Shown: piece after piece, positions 35,887-44,594 of the stretch
How the letters are laid out: the number at the start of each line of letters is the position of its first letter
How positions within the stretch are numbered: position 1 is the stretch's first letter
Assembly: GCA_028285245.1 (NCBI GenBank)
Contig: JANQPY010000010.1
Location: 1 to 64,000, forward strand
Reading direction: 5' to 3'
From: Gammaproteobacteria bacterium
Lineage (GTDB): Bacteria > Pseudomonadota > Gammaproteobacteria > Steroidobacterales > GCA-2729495
Length of the DNA: 64,000 bases
The notes under the pieces: generated by a model
Told to the model about the DNA's origin: nothing
The model's input: the letters and a program-made list of their open reading frames with translations, nothing else
The model's database searches: none
Translations under genes and position numbers: made by a program

Positions 35887-36803
35887 GGATCAGGCAGGCC
35901 GGGCCGATCTTTGAAGCGCCGGTGCACCCACCAGTACTGGGCCGGGTAGTCGCGAATATGACGTTCGAATAACTCGTGCACGCGAGCTGCGTCCGCGACA
36001 GGATCCTCGGTCGGAAAATTGTCGAGTGCCGGCAAGACTTCGAGGCGCAGGCCTTTGCCGCCGGGCAGCCGCGACGGCAGGAAGGGAACGACAGCGGCTT
36101 TACCCGCCCGGGCGATTTGCGAGAGTGCCGTGTTGGTTATCGCCGGCTCGCCGAAGAACGGAATCAGCGCCGCACCCTTGCCCCTGAATACCTGATCGGA
36201 GGCGTACCAGACTGGATTGCCGCCCTGACGCAGCAACTTCAGCATCTGTCTGGATTCCCGTTTCGTCAGCAGCCACGGGCAGCAATGCGCCCGCGCTCTG
36301 CGCATCAGCTCATTGATCAGCGGGTTGCTATTGGGCCGGAACATCGCACCGCAGCTGGTCGTGGTGGCATGGATTCGCCGGCCGCAAAGCTCATTGGCCG
36401 TGAAATGCCCGCTGAGCAAAATCACGCCCCGTCCGTAGTCCAGTTCCTTTTGCAGGTTCTCAATGCCCCGCAGCTCGACGAGACGGTCAACGCGGTCGTT
36501 GCTTGCCCAGATCGCCAGCCCGAAATCGAAGAGATTGACGCCAAGCTGTGCAAAGGTCTCACGCAACAGTCGTTGATGCGCGGCATCGTCCAGCTCCGGA
36601 AAACACAACCGTAAGTTCACGTCAGCGATATGTCGCCGCTCCGGCAGGAGGTAGTAAGCGATCGATCCGATGCCCCTGCCGAGTGCGAACAGTATCGGGT
36701 AGGGCAGCAGCACCAGCAGCCGCATCAGGCCGATGCCGGCGAGCAGGGGCCAGAATCTGGGCGCCAGGAAGCGGCTGAGTGGCTGTGGTTCTGTTGGATT
36801 CAC
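35859..36803 (-). CDS. Lipid A late acyltransferase, LpxL/HtrB family
   Basis: A 314-residue LpxL/LpxM family protein with an N-terminal membrane segment (LAGIGLMRLLVLLPYPILFALG). The acyltransferase motif HX4E is in GVILLSGHFTANELCGR, and the second block is WYASDQVFRGKGAALIPFFGEPA. It ends in RDYPAQYWWVHRRFKDRP. It adds a secondary acyl chain to Kdo2-lipid A at the inner membrane. Whether it is the lauroyl or the myristoyl enzyme cannot be told. Confidence 0.9.
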   Translation of the reverse strand: MNPTEPQPLSRFLAPRFWPLLAGIGLMRLLVLLPYPILFALGRGIGSIAYYLLPERRHIADVNLRLCFPELDDAAHQRLLRETFAQLGVNLFDFGLAIWASNDRVDRLVELRGIENLQKELDYGRGVILLSGHFTANELCGRRIHATTTSCGAMFRPNSNPLINELMRRARAHCCPWLLTKRESRQMLKLLRQGGNPVWYASDQVFRGKGAALIPFFGEPAITNTALSQIARAGKAAVVPFLPSRLPGGKGLRLEVLPALDNFPTEDPVADAARVHELFERHIRDYPAQYWWVHRRFKDRPGLPDPYTDKPQEA

Positions 36804-36826
36804 TGCGCTGCGTTTGGCCTAGGGCA

Positions 36827-36855
36827 CTTGAAAATTCCTACCGAGGCCCCCATAT
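36827..36855 (+). promoter_or_regulatory. Sigma-32 (RpoH) promoter of htpX
   Basis: CTTGAAA at 36827-36833 and CCCCATAT at 36848-36855 are separated by 14 bases. Both boxes match the sigma-32 consensus without a mismatch. The promoter lies about 30 bases upstream of htpX, a known heat-shock gene. Confidence 0.88.
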
Positions 36856-36885
36856 AGAAGGACTAACTCGCCCAGGAGCGTCAGT

Positions 36886-37770
36886 ATGCAGCGCATTCTA
36901 CTGCTAGTCGCCACCAATGTTGCCGTCCTGGTGGTGTTGACCTTGGTCATGCGTGTCTTCGGCCTGGAGAACTACGTGAATGCCCAGGGCGGGCTGAACC
37001 TGACCAGCCTGTTGATCATGTCGGCGGTCATTGGTTTCAGCGGTTCTCTAATCTCCCTGTTCTTGTCGAAAACGATGGCCAAGCGCGGCACCGGCGCGCA
37101 CGTCATTGAGAACCCCCGCAACGCGGAAGAGACCTGGCTGGTAAACACAGTCGAGCGTTTCGCGCGCGAATCCAACATCGGGATGCCGGAGGTCGCTGTG
37201 TACGACGCGCCGGAACCCAACGCGTTTGCGACCGGGGCTCGCCGCGATAGTGCGTTGGTGGCGGTCAGCACTGGCTTGTTGCGCAATATGCAGCGCAACG
37301 AAGTGGAGGCGGTGCTTGCCCATGAGGTCGCACACGTTGCTAACGGTGACATGATCACGATGACACTCATCCAGGGTGTGCTGAACACGTTCGTGATTTT
37401 TCTCTCGCGTATCGTCGGGTTCGTGGTTGATCGCGTTGTTTTCAAGAATGATCGCGGCCATGGCCCGGGTTTCTGGATCACTTCTATCGTTGCGCAGGTC
37501 GTGCTGGGCGTTCTGGCCAGCATCATCGTTATGTGGTTCTCCCGCCAGCGTGAGTTCCGCGCCGACGAAGGCGGTGCGCGGCTGGCTGGACGCGCCAATA
37601 TGACTGCGGCGCTGCAGCGTCTCAAACAAGGTCAGCAGCAGGCGCCGATGCTGCCGGATCAGCTGCAGGCGTTCGGCATTTCCGGCGGAGTCGGCCAGGG
37701 CCTGCGGCGTTTAATGATGTCGCACCCTCCGCTCGATGAGCGAATCGCTGCGCTGAACAAGCTCACTTAG
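36886..37770 (+). CDS. htpX: Membrane zinc metalloprotease HtpX
   Basis: The 294-residue protein has two N-terminal membrane helices, the zinc site [10 protein letters not shown] (HEXXH), two further helices ([17 protein letters not shown] and [20 protein letters not shown]) and the third ligand glutamate in [13 protein letters not shown]. HtpX degrades misfolded inner-membrane proteins together with FtsH. It is preceded by an almost perfect RpoH promoter and followed by a GC-rich palindrome without T-run. Confidence 0.96.
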   Translation: MQRILLLVATNVAVLVVLTLVMRVFGLENYVNAQGGLNLTSLLIMSAVIGFSGSLISLFLSKTMAKRGTGAHVIENPRNAEETWLVNTVERFARESNIGMPEVAVYDAPEPNAFATGARRDSALVAVSTGLLRNMQRNEVEAVLAHEVAHVANGDMITMTLIQGVLNTFVIFLSRIVGFVVDRVVFKNDRGHGPGFWITSIVAQVVLGVLASIIVMWFSRQREFRADEGGARLAGRANMTAALQRLKQGQQQAPMLPDQLQAFGISGGVGQGLRRLMMSHPPLDERIAALNKLT

Positions 37771-37798
37771 CGGCGCCGGCGCTTGTATATAAACCGCG

Positions 37799-39160
37799 TT
37801 AGGACGCTTCCTCGGGTTCCAGATCCACGCTCACGCCGGTTTCCGTGTCGCTGACTTTCTGCAGGCTGCCGTCATCACCGTCACTGGGATTGGCCAGGTC
37901 CGTCTGGCCCCACTGCACCGCGGCCAGTACGTTATCCGTCGGTGGGCCGTCGGTTTCAACGCCCAGCCGGAAGGCTGCAAACCCGGGCATGACGACCTGA
38001 TTCAGGGCCATGCCCAGCACGCGGCCGCGCTCGGCTGAATAGATTAGATTTTGTTCGTTGGTGATCGGGTCTGTAATTGTTCCAAGCACGTCGCCAGGTT
38101 CAACCATCTGACCTAAGCGGACCACGCTGAACAGGATGCCGCCATGGTCGGCGCGTATCCAGGTTGATTCATAAAAAACTGGTTCCGTTTGGCCGAGAAG
38201 CTGCACTCGCTTGACCATGTCTTTGGCAGCGAGCAGGGCAAGAATTCCGTTAACGCCTTCACTCACTTTGCTCGTTTGCAGGCGCAGCGGTTCGCCGGCC
38301 TCAAGCGTAACTGCCGGAATGCCGGCGTCGGTCGCCGCGCGACGCAGCGTGCCCACGGCACCTTCGCTGTGCAGCACGACCATGCCGCCAAACCCACCGG
38401 TGAGCTCCCGCACCTGCCGGTAGCGAAGATCGGCACGCAGCTGTGGAAGATTAGTCCGGTAGAACGACCCGGTGTGCAAATCAACCAGCAGATCGCAGCC
38501 GCGGATGATGCGCTCAAACAGGGAATGGGCAATCCGTGAGGCAGAGCTGCCTTGCGGATTGCCAGGGAAATAACGGTTAAGGTCGCGGCGGTCCGGCAGG
38601 TAGCGGGAGCCGCGCCTGAACCCCTGCAGATTGACAATCGGCACGCCGATCACAGCGCCACTGAGTTCGTCGGGTTCGAGTTCGTGAATAACCCGCCGCA
38701 CCATTTCAATGCCGTTTAGTTCGTCACCGTGTATCGCGGCCGTCAGGCATAAAGTGGGCCCTGGCTTGGCGCCGTTGACAACGAGCACTGGCGTAGTCGT
38801 GGACATGCCCTCGAAGACTTCGTTCGGTGACCAGGTGAGCCGCGTCGATGTGCCGGCTGGCACTGAGTGACCCAGGACGCTCAGCGCACCGGGCTCGGTG
38901 TCGGGTGCTTCCGGCTGGCTGACGGATTCCTCGACTGTGGCGGCCTGACGTGTGCTGACGGGCGCTGAGCTGGCTGGTGCCGCGGCGGTCCCACTGCTAT
39001 CTGCGTCGGTTTGCGCGGGCGCGTCAGGCGGGGGCGCGCTGGCCTCGCGCAGCGCACGCGACGCGGGCGAGGGGTCGCAGGCGGTCAGCCACAGGCTGAG
39101 TGCCAGCGCACACACAGGTGCATATGCAATGGCCCGACGGCCATGATCGGCTTGATCCAC
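37799..39160 (-). CDS. Succinylglutamate desuccinylase/aspartoacylase-family lipoprotein
   Basis: The C-terminal two thirds are an AstE/AspA-type M14 zinc carboxypeptidase domain: AAIHGDELNGIEMV (zinc ligands in HGDE), VDLHTGSFYR (second His) and TLEAGEPLRLQ with the likely catalytic glutamate. A C-terminal beta domain follows. The N-terminus has a membrane-export segment ending in a lipobox, ALALSLWLTAC then DPSPAS, and a long A/P/S/T/D linker of about 60 residues. It should therefore be a periplasmic or outer-membrane lipoprotein, which is unusual for a usually cytosolic family. The start is unsure: GTG 39160 gives a normal lipoprotein signal, while GTG 39280 has a better GGAG site but would put about 50 residues before it. 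Confidence 0.8.
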   Translation of the reverse strand: MDQADHGRRAIAYAPVCALALSLWLTACDPSPASRALREASAPPPDAPAQTDADSSGTAAAPASSAPVSTRQAATVEESVSQPEAPDTEPGALSVLGHSVPAGTSTRLTWSPNEVFEGMSTTTPVLVVNGAKPGPTLCLTAAIHGDELNGIEMVRRVIHELEPDELSGAVIGVPIVNLQGFRRGSRYLPDRRDLNRYFPGNPQGSSASRIAHSLFERIIRGCDLLVDLHTGSFYRTNLPQLRADLRYRQVRELTGGFGGMVVLHSEGAVGTLRRAATDAGIPAVTLEAGEPLRLQTSKVSEGVNGILALLAAKDMVKRVQLLGQTEPVFYESTWIRADHGGILFSVVRLGQMVEPGDVLGTITDPITNEQNLIYSAERGRVLGMALNQVVMPGFAAFRLGVETDGPPTDNVLAAVQWGQTDLANPSDGDDGSLQKVSDTETGVSVDLEPEEAS

Positions 39161-39419
39161 AGTGAAGCGTCGCGTTAGCTTATGTTCAGAACTTGCTGAG
39201 TTAGGATAAATAAACGCAAGCTCAATTACCGTGCGACGGTAGCAGTTTTGTACGGGCGGTAGAAGCCGCACAGCGCGCACAGAAACTCCACGCCAGCGAC
39301 TCGTTTGCTGTGTTGCGGCAGCTGATTATGTGAAGGCGATACCGTTACCGAGCTCCCGCTCCCGGGTAAGCTTTCGCGCAGAATGAGGCGCACATGCCGG
39401 TCGATTCAACGGAGTGAAC

Positions 39420-41552
39420 GTGGCAGCAGACGAACAAGGCTCTGGCCGGCAGCAGCGGCGTTTGCTGGCTGTCCTCTTGGCAGTTTCACTGTGGTTGCCC
39501 GCGCTCGCGGCCGAGCTCTCGACGCCCGCCGGACTCAAGGACGAAGTCGGTTTTTGGCGTCGCGTATTCACCGAGACCAGTTCCACACAGTCACTGGTCC
39601 ACGATGACCGGTTCCTGGGCATCGTCTACGAAGTAGTGCAGCACCCTGGCAGCGATAGCCCAACGAAGCGCCGGCGCGCCGAAAAGTCTGCGCGCGATCG
39701 TTACCGGAGCATTCTTAACAAGCTGGCCAGCGGAAAACGCGACGGGCTCAGCGAAACAGAGGCCCGCGTGCTGTCGCTGTGGCCGGATGATGTCAGCAAC
39801 GCTGAGTTGCGCTCGGCCGCTTCACGGCTGCGGACTCAGCAGGGACTCTCGGACCGGTTTCGCGCCGGGCTGGCACGTTCCGGGCGCTGGCGTGACTACA
39901 TCGCGCGCGCGCTTGACGATGCCGGGGTACCGGCTCAGCTCGTGGCGTTGCCGCATGTGGAATCGTCGTTTAATCCGGCAGCCTATTCGCACGTAGGCGC
40001 CTCGGGACTATGGCAGTTTACGCGCGGGACCGGGCGGCGCTTCATGCGCATCGACCATGTCATCGACGAACGCCGGGACCCGCATACCTCTAGCGATGCG
40101 GCTGCGCAGCTCCTCCGCTACAACTATGAGCTGTTGCAGTCGTGGCCGCTGGCCATCACCGCCTATAACCATGGCGTCGCTGGTATGCGCCGCGCGAAGC
40201 GCAACACGGGCAGCGACGATATCGAAACGATCATTCGGGAGTACCGCGGCCGCAGTTTCGGGTTCGCGTCGCGCAATTTCTTCGTGGCTTTTCTAGCGGC
40301 CTCAGAAGTTGATCGAAATCCCGATAAGTACTTTGGCCGGGTTGCGCTGGATGCCCCGCGCGCCGAGCTGGTCATAAAGCTGCCCAACTACACGCCGGTA
40401 GGGGCACTGGCCGAGGCGTTTGCCGTACCGCAAGACACGCTGCGCGAGTTCAATCCAGCGCTGCTTGCGCCGGTGTGGAGCGGTAGCAAGTATGTGCCGC
40501 GCAATTTCCTGTTGCGGGTACCAGTGCCCGGTGGATCGGCGTCAGAAACAGCGATGCTGGCGCGGATCCCGGCGTCACAGCGTTTCACTGAGCAAACACC
40601 CGACCTGTTTCACACGGTGCAGCGTGGCGACAGCCTCTCGGTTATCGCCGCCCGCTATCGCACGAGCGTTGCAGAATTGGTTGCGATTAATAATCTGCGC
40701 AGCAGGCACCGCATTCGCGCCGGCCAAACCTTGCGTTTGCCCATTACGGATGGCGCGGTACCGGTCAGCCTGGCCGGGAGTGAGGTTTACCGCGTCAGGC
40801 CCGGCGACTCGCTGGGGTTGATAGCCAAACGCGCAGGCCTGAAGACCTCGGAACTGCTGGCCATGAACAATATCGTTGACGCTAACCGCATTTATGTTGG
40901 CCAGCGACTGAGGCTGACTGCGGCAGTCGAGAACCGTGCCCCTGCACCGGTGGCTGTCGCAGTGGCGCAAGCGGCACGCGTGGTCGAGCCTCCTGCAGCT
41001 GAACCTGAGCCGGAGCCCGTAGTTGTGGCTGCGGGGACTTCCGCCGAGCCATCTCAGGCGGATGAGGACGATGCCGCTCTGTTGCTCGATCCTGCGGATT
41101 ACCTCGTTGCCGCCGGTGGCAATATCGAAGTTCAGGCGGCGGAGACGCTAGGGCACTACGCGGACTGGCTGGGCATACGTACCCAGCGCCTGCGCGACTT
41201 GAATGGCTATTCGTTTCGTCAGCCCGTGGTGATTGGTCGCCGGATTAAGCTCGACTTCAGCGAAGTCAGTGCCAAGGAGTTTACGGCGCGGCGAGTTGCC
41301 TACCATCGCGCGCTGCAGGAGGCTTTTTTCGTGCGCTACCGAGTCGCCGATACCGCTGTTCACCGCTTTCGCAGAGGCGAGTCGCTCTGGGTGCTGACGC
41401 GACGCTACGAGGTGCCCGTTTGGTTGCTGCGTCAGTACAACCCGGATCTTGACCTTGATCGTGTGCGACCCGGTAGTTCGATCGTATTTCCCACGATCGT
41501 CCCGGCCGACGGTACCGCCAGACGCGCTAGCTCACTCGCAGACGCATCGTAG
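39420..41552 (+). CDS. mltD: Lytic murein transglycosylase with LysM repeats (MltD-like)
   Basis: The 710-residue protein has an export signal (LLAVLLAVSLWLPALAAE), an SLT domain at about residues 165-300 with the catalytic glutamate in ALPHVESSFNPAAYSHVGA and GLWQFTRGTGRRF, and AITAYNHGVAGM. At least three LysM repeats follow: FHTVQRGDSLSVIAARY, YRVRPGDSLGLIAKRA and HRFRRGESLWVLTRRY, plus a decayed one around ETLGHYADWLGI. A P/E/A linker separates the second and third. It cleaves glycan strands of peptidoglycan. Unlike E. coli MltD I see no lipobox. The start is GTG 39420 (ACGGAG site 5 bases upstream); GTG 39414 is also in frame. Confidence 0.92.
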   Translation: MAADEQGSGRQQRRLLAVLLAVSLWLPALAAELSTPAGLKDEVGFWRRVFTETSSTQSLVHDDRFLGIVYEVVQHPGSDSPTKRRRAEKSARDRYRSILNKLASGKRDGLSETEARVLSLWPDDVSNAELRSAASRLRTQQGLSDRFRAGLARSGRWRDYIARALDDAGVPAQLVALPHVESSFNPAAYSHVGASGLWQFTRGTGRRFMRIDHVIDERRDPHTSSDAAAQLLRYNYELLQSWPLAITAYNHGVAGMRRAKRNTGSDDIETIIREYRGRSFGFASRNFFVAFLAASEVDRNPDKYFGRVALDAPRAELVIKLPNYTPVGALAEAFAVPQDTLREFNPALLAPVWSGSKYVPRNFLLRVPVPGGSASETAMLARIPASQRFTEQTPDLFHTVQRGDSLSVIAARYRTSVAELVAINNLRSRHRIRAGQTLRLPITDGAVPVSLAGSEVYRVRPGDSLGLIAKRAGLKTSELLAMNNIVDANRIYVGQRLRLTAAVENRAPAPVAVAVAQAARVVEPPAAEPEPEPVVVAAGTSAEPSQADEDDAALLLDPADYLVAAGGNIEVQAAETLGHYADWLGIRTQRLRDLNGYSFRQPVVIGRRIKLDFSEVSAKEFTARRVAYHRALQEAFFVRYRVADTAVHRFRRGESLWVLTRRYEVPVWLLRQYNPDLDLDRVRPGSSIVFPTIVPADGTARRASSLADAS

Positions 41553-41629
41553 TTCAGGGCGCTCTTGTCCAGGTGTATCCAGTAGGCTCTACTTGCGCCG
41601 CGCCAGGCGCTGCTCAACGGGAACGCAAA

Positions 41630-42181
41630 ATGTCGATCGCGAAATGGATTTTGGCCCCGCCGGCATTGGCCAGCCTCAGAGCGGCGCGGTGGGGATTAGC
41701 GGTGGCGGTCATCTTGCCCATGCTGGTCACAGGCCCCGCATGTGGTGCGGACCTGCCAGTCGCTGACAAAGTCGTTGTCCGCAAGGGCGAGCGGCAGCTG
41801 GAGCTGCTGCGCGATGGGCAGGTCATAAAGACAGCCCCTATCGCGTTGGGGCTGGAGCCGCTAGGCCACAAGCGGCAGGAGGGCGACTTTCGCACTCCAG
41901 AAGGCGAGTACCGGCTAACCCGCCGCAACCGGGATAGCGACTTCTTCCTGTCAATTCAGGTGTCTTATCCCAACCGCTCAGACCGGCAGCAGGCCAGAAG
42001 CCGCGGCGTAGATGCAGGTGGCCAGATCATGATCCACGGTTTGCCCAACGACCCGAAGTACAGCGAGGAATACTACCGGCGCACCGACTGGACGAACGGC
42101 TGTATTGCGGTTTCGAACACCGACATGATCGATGTGTGGTTAATGACCACGCCGAACACACCCATAGAGATCTTGCCTTAG
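41630..42181 (+). CDS. L,D-transpeptidase (YkuD domain)
   Basis: The 183-residue protein has a signal or anchor (WGLAVAVILPMLVTGPACGA) and a YkuD domain. The domain has KVVVRKGERQLELLRDG at the start, GDFRTPEGEYRLTRRN, IMIHGLPNDP with the first His, and the catalytic cysteine in WTNGCIAVSNTDM. It would make 3-3 cross-links in peptidoglycan or attach a lipoprotein to it. ATG 41630 is chosen because the signal begins shortly after. It lies 77 bases after the mltD-like gene, so two cell-wall enzymes are in tandem. Confidence 0.9.
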   Translation: MSIAKWILAPPALASLRAARWGLAVAVILPMLVTGPACGADLPVADKVVVRKGERQLELLRDGQVIKTAPIALGLEPLGHKRQEGDFRTPEGEYRLTRRNRDSDFFLSIQVSYPNRSDRQQARSRGVDAGGQIMIHGLPNDPKYSEEYYRRTDWTNGCIAVSNTDMIDVWLMTTPNTPIEILP

Positions 42182-42193
42182 CAGGCGCGGCTG

Positions 42194-43561
42194 ATGAGCA
42201 AGCGCAGCGATACTGTTGAGGTAAACCCTGAGGGCAGTCTTGAGGTCCTCTCTCAGCAGGAAGTCAACCGGCTGCTCAGCGCCGGTATCAACGGCCAGCA
42301 GGAAACACTGCGCCGCTGTGCATTGGCCGTCCTGAACGTGGATAGCAGGACTGATGACACCCGGGCGATCCTCGCGGCCTACGCGGACTTTGATATCCAG
42401 ATTCTGCAGCAAACGCGGGGTGTCAAGCTGGCATTGAGCAACGCGCCGGCGCGTGCCTTTGTAGACGGCAAAATGATCCGCGGCATTCGCGAGCAACTAT
42501 TTGCTGTGCTGCGCGACGTTGTGTTTGTCAGCAGCGAGCGTGCTGCCGGACATTTTGACTTCGCAACGAGCGAGGGTGTCACCGACGCTGTCTTTCATAT
42601 TCTGCGCAATGCGGGTGCGCTGCAGATTCCCGCTGAGCCCAACATGGTGGTTTGCTGGGGTGGTCACGCGATTGGCCGCGACGAGTACGACTACTGCAAG
42701 GACGTCGGGTACCAAATGGGACTGCGCGGTCTGGATATTTGCACCGGCTGTGGTGCCGGCGCCATGAAGGCTCCGATGAAAGGCGCTCAGCTCGCGCATG
42801 CCAAGCAGCGTATCCGCGGTGGCCGCTATCTGGGCATTACGGAGCCCGGCATCATCGCGGCTGAATCGCCAAACCCGATCGTTAACGAGCTGGTCATCAT
42901 GCCGGACATGGAAAAACGCCTTGAGGCGTTTGTCCGGGTAGCGCATGCGATCGTCATCTTTCCCGGTGGTGTCGGCACGGCTGAGGAATTGCTATTCCTG
43001 CTGGGCGTGCTGATGGCGCCGGAGAATCGCGATGTGCCGTTTCCGCTTATTCTCACCGGGCCTGAATCCTCCGCTGACTACTTCCGCGCTATCGATGAAT
43101 TTGTCAGGGCGACGCTCGGCGATGCCGCCTGTGATCACTATGAGATTCATATCGGTGACGCGGAGCGGGTCGCAGGCCGCGTACGAGAAGCGACGCAGGA
43201 TGTAGCAACCTTCCGTCAGCAGCAACAGGATGCCTACTACTTCAATTGGCGCCTGCACATCGATCTTGCCTTTCAGCAGCCGTTTCAAGCAACGCATGAG
43301 ACCATGGCGGCGCTTGCGCTGCACGCATCGCAAGATGCGCATGAGCTTGCGGTGAATCTGCGTCGGGCGTTTTCCGGACTGGTTGCCGGCAACGTGAAAG
43401 AAGCCGGCATCCGGGCAATCGAAGCAAACGGACCGTTTGAGTTAAGCGGTGATGCGTCGCTCGTAGAATGTCTGGATGATTTGCTGACCCAGTTTGTTGC
43501 GCAAGGTCGTATGCGTCTCGAAACAGCAGCTTATACGCCGTGTTACCGGCTCATTAAGTAA
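42194..43561 (+). CDS. ppnN: Nucleotide 5'-monophosphate nucleosidase PpnN (YgdH)
   Basis: The 455-residue protein is a long LOG-family member of the PpnN type. It has the central LOG core with VVCWGGHAIGRDEYDYCKDV, CTGCGAGAMKAPMKGAQLAHA, ESPNPIVNELVIMPDMEKR and the signature FPGGVGTAEELLFLLG. The extra N- and C-terminal domains match E. coli PpnN (454 residues), which splits nucleoside monophosphates into base and ribose 5-phosphate and is controlled by (p)ppGpp. It is 12 bases after the L,D-transpeptidase gene. Confidence 0.95.
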   Translation: MSKRSDTVEVNPEGSLEVLSQQEVNRLLSAGINGQQETLRRCALAVLNVDSRTDDTRAILAAYADFDIQILQQTRGVKLALSNAPARAFVDGKMIRGIREQLFAVLRDVVFVSSERAAGHFDFATSEGVTDAVFHILRNAGALQIPAEPNMVVCWGGHAIGRDEYDYCKDVGYQMGLRGLDICTGCGAGAMKAPMKGAQLAHAKQRIRGGRYLGITEPGIIAAESPNPIVNELVIMPDMEKRLEAFVRVAHAIVIFPGGVGTAEELLFLLGVLMAPENRDVPFPLILTGPESSADYFRAIDEFVRATLGDAACDHYEIHIGDAERVAGRVREATQDVATFRQQQQDAYYFNWRLHIDLAFQQPFQATHETMAALALHASQDAHELAVNLRRAFSGLVAGNVKEAGIRAIEANGPFELSGDASLVECLDDLLTQFVAQGRMRLETAAYTPCYRLIK

Positions 43562-43680
43562 GCGTGCAAAGCGCTCATAATCAACAAGTTAAATCAGCAC
43601 CCCTGTGAAGCAGTTCCTCGCTGACTAAGCGCCTGCTACGTACGCTGAGTCCCGACTTCGGCAAAGCCGGGATAACTATT

Positions 43681-43998
43681 ATGAGCGAGTCTGATTCGGG
43701 TAATTCCCGTCGCGATATCGGCGCCTTCAACACCAGTCTAAGGAATCGTGGCCTTGGCAACGGCAACGGCAACGGCAACGGCGTCAATGGCTCGCGCACC
43801 ACTCGACCGGGTGCGTCCGGCGACAGGCTGGCCGCGGAGGCACGGCAGGGTAATGGGTTCGAGGCCTATCGGCGGTGGCTGACGCGCGTGCAGGCGCCGG
43901 GCGGCCGACGCGTGCCGTTAGATGCTTCGCTGTACACCTGGAAAGGGTATCGCAGCTGGTCAGATCAGGTGCGCCGCGATTGGAAGAACGACGACTAG
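43681..43998 (+). CDS. Small hypothetical protein with Gly-Asn repeat
   Basis: The 105-residue product has a low-complexity N-terminal half with a (GN) repeat (RGLGNGNGNGNGVNG, from AACGGC units) and a more ordered C-terminal half: GNGFEAYRRWLTRVQAPGGRRV then YTWKGYRSWSDQVRRDW, with four tryptophans in 40 residues and many arginines. I do not recognise it. It starts with ATG 119 bases after ppnN. The tryptophan/arginine-rich end might bind nucleic acid or membrane; that is a guess. The repeat could vary in length between strains. Confidence 0.55.
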   Translation: MSESDSGNSRRDIGAFNTSLRNRGLGNGNGNGNGVNGSRTTRPGASGDRLAAEARQGNGFEAYRRWLTRVQAPGGRRVPLDASLYTWKGYRSWSDQVRRDWKNDD

Positions 43999-44316
43999 GG
44001 TACGCATCGAACGTGTTTAAGAGAGTCCCCTCGCGTCAGCGTTAGGTCGCCTGGGAAGACAGGAAGAAGGAAGACCGCAAAAAGAAGTACCTGTTGTGAA
44101 GCAGCAACCAAAGGCTAGCGAATTGAACAAGAAGAACTACTCCTTGCCCCTGAAGAATGAGATTACCCTGTGCCGCCGAGACTGGGTTGCGCGCGCTGTA
44201 GACGGTGCACGTGGCCATGTGGCTGCCGAGACCGCGCTCGTTTCGCTGGCGGAGCCGGCGCCGCGTCCACGGCTCTCTCTGGTAAGCAACGGCCGCGCGC
44301 GTTGAATCGTCTGCCA
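43999..44316. other. Gap with no convincing gene
   Basis: These 318 bases lie between the GN-repeat gene and a possible small membrane protein. A 69-codon frame beginning GTG at 44096 on the plus strand and a 91-codon frame on the minus strand (44042-44317) both cross it. Neither has a family I know, and the plus frame has no good ribosome site. A purine-rich patch (44054-44092) interrupts the usual composition. I see no RNA gene. Confidence 0.4.
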
Positions 44317-44475
44317 ATGGAGTGCGTCCTGCGCTGGCTGGACGATCTGGACTCCATTGCCCATGCCCTGGGATTTTTCCTGCGTATAGCCTCTGTCCGC
44401 CATAGCGGGCTCTCCTGGCGCCTGCTGCTCATTGGTCTGGCAGCCTCGCTCGCCGCCGCGCTGAACCTCGCCTGA
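44317..44475 (+). CDS. Possible small single-span membrane protein
   Basis: From ATG 44317 the frame encodes 52 residues: a charged amphipathic start (ECVLRWLDDLDSIAHALGF) and one hydrophobic helix near the end (WRLLLIGLAASLAAALNLA). The balance of acidic N-terminus, arginines before the helix and a clean transmembrane segment looks like a real small protein rather than chance. Its stop is just upstream of the htpG promoter. No homologue name is offered. Confidence 0.45.
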   Translation: MECVLRWLDDLDSIAHALGFFLRIASVRHSGLSWRLLLIGLAASLAAALNLA

Positions 44476-44493
44476 TTCGGCGCCCCGGCGCGG

Positions 44494-44521
44494 GTTGAAT
44501 CTCCGCGCCTCGCCCCCATAT
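44494..44521 (+). promoter_or_regulatory. Sigma-32 (RpoH) promoter of htpG
   Basis: GTTGAAT at 44494-44500 matches the sigma-32 -35 box (CTTGAAA) in five of seven positions. CCCCATAT at 44514-44521, 13 bases downstream, is a perfect -10. It lies about 75 bases upstream of htpG, and its -10 box is identical to that of the htpX promoter. Confidence 0.83.
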
Positions 44522-44594
44522 CGGACCCATCCGGCACTGTGCCCGCCCCGGCAGGCCAGCACGCCACCCGTTCGCTATATCAGGATTTCTCAGT

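Noticed and set aside
42497..42946. 149-codon minus-strand frame inside ppnN
   Set aside because: Antisense to conserved LOG motifs; no ribosome site or family pattern.
44096..44305. 69-codon plus-strand frame
   Set aside because: No good ribosome site, biased composition in the second half and no family; too weak to call a gene.
44042..44317. 91-codon minus-strand frame with a hydrophobic segment
   Set aside because: The hydrophobic part comes from a purine-rich patch read in reverse; start and neighbours give no support.
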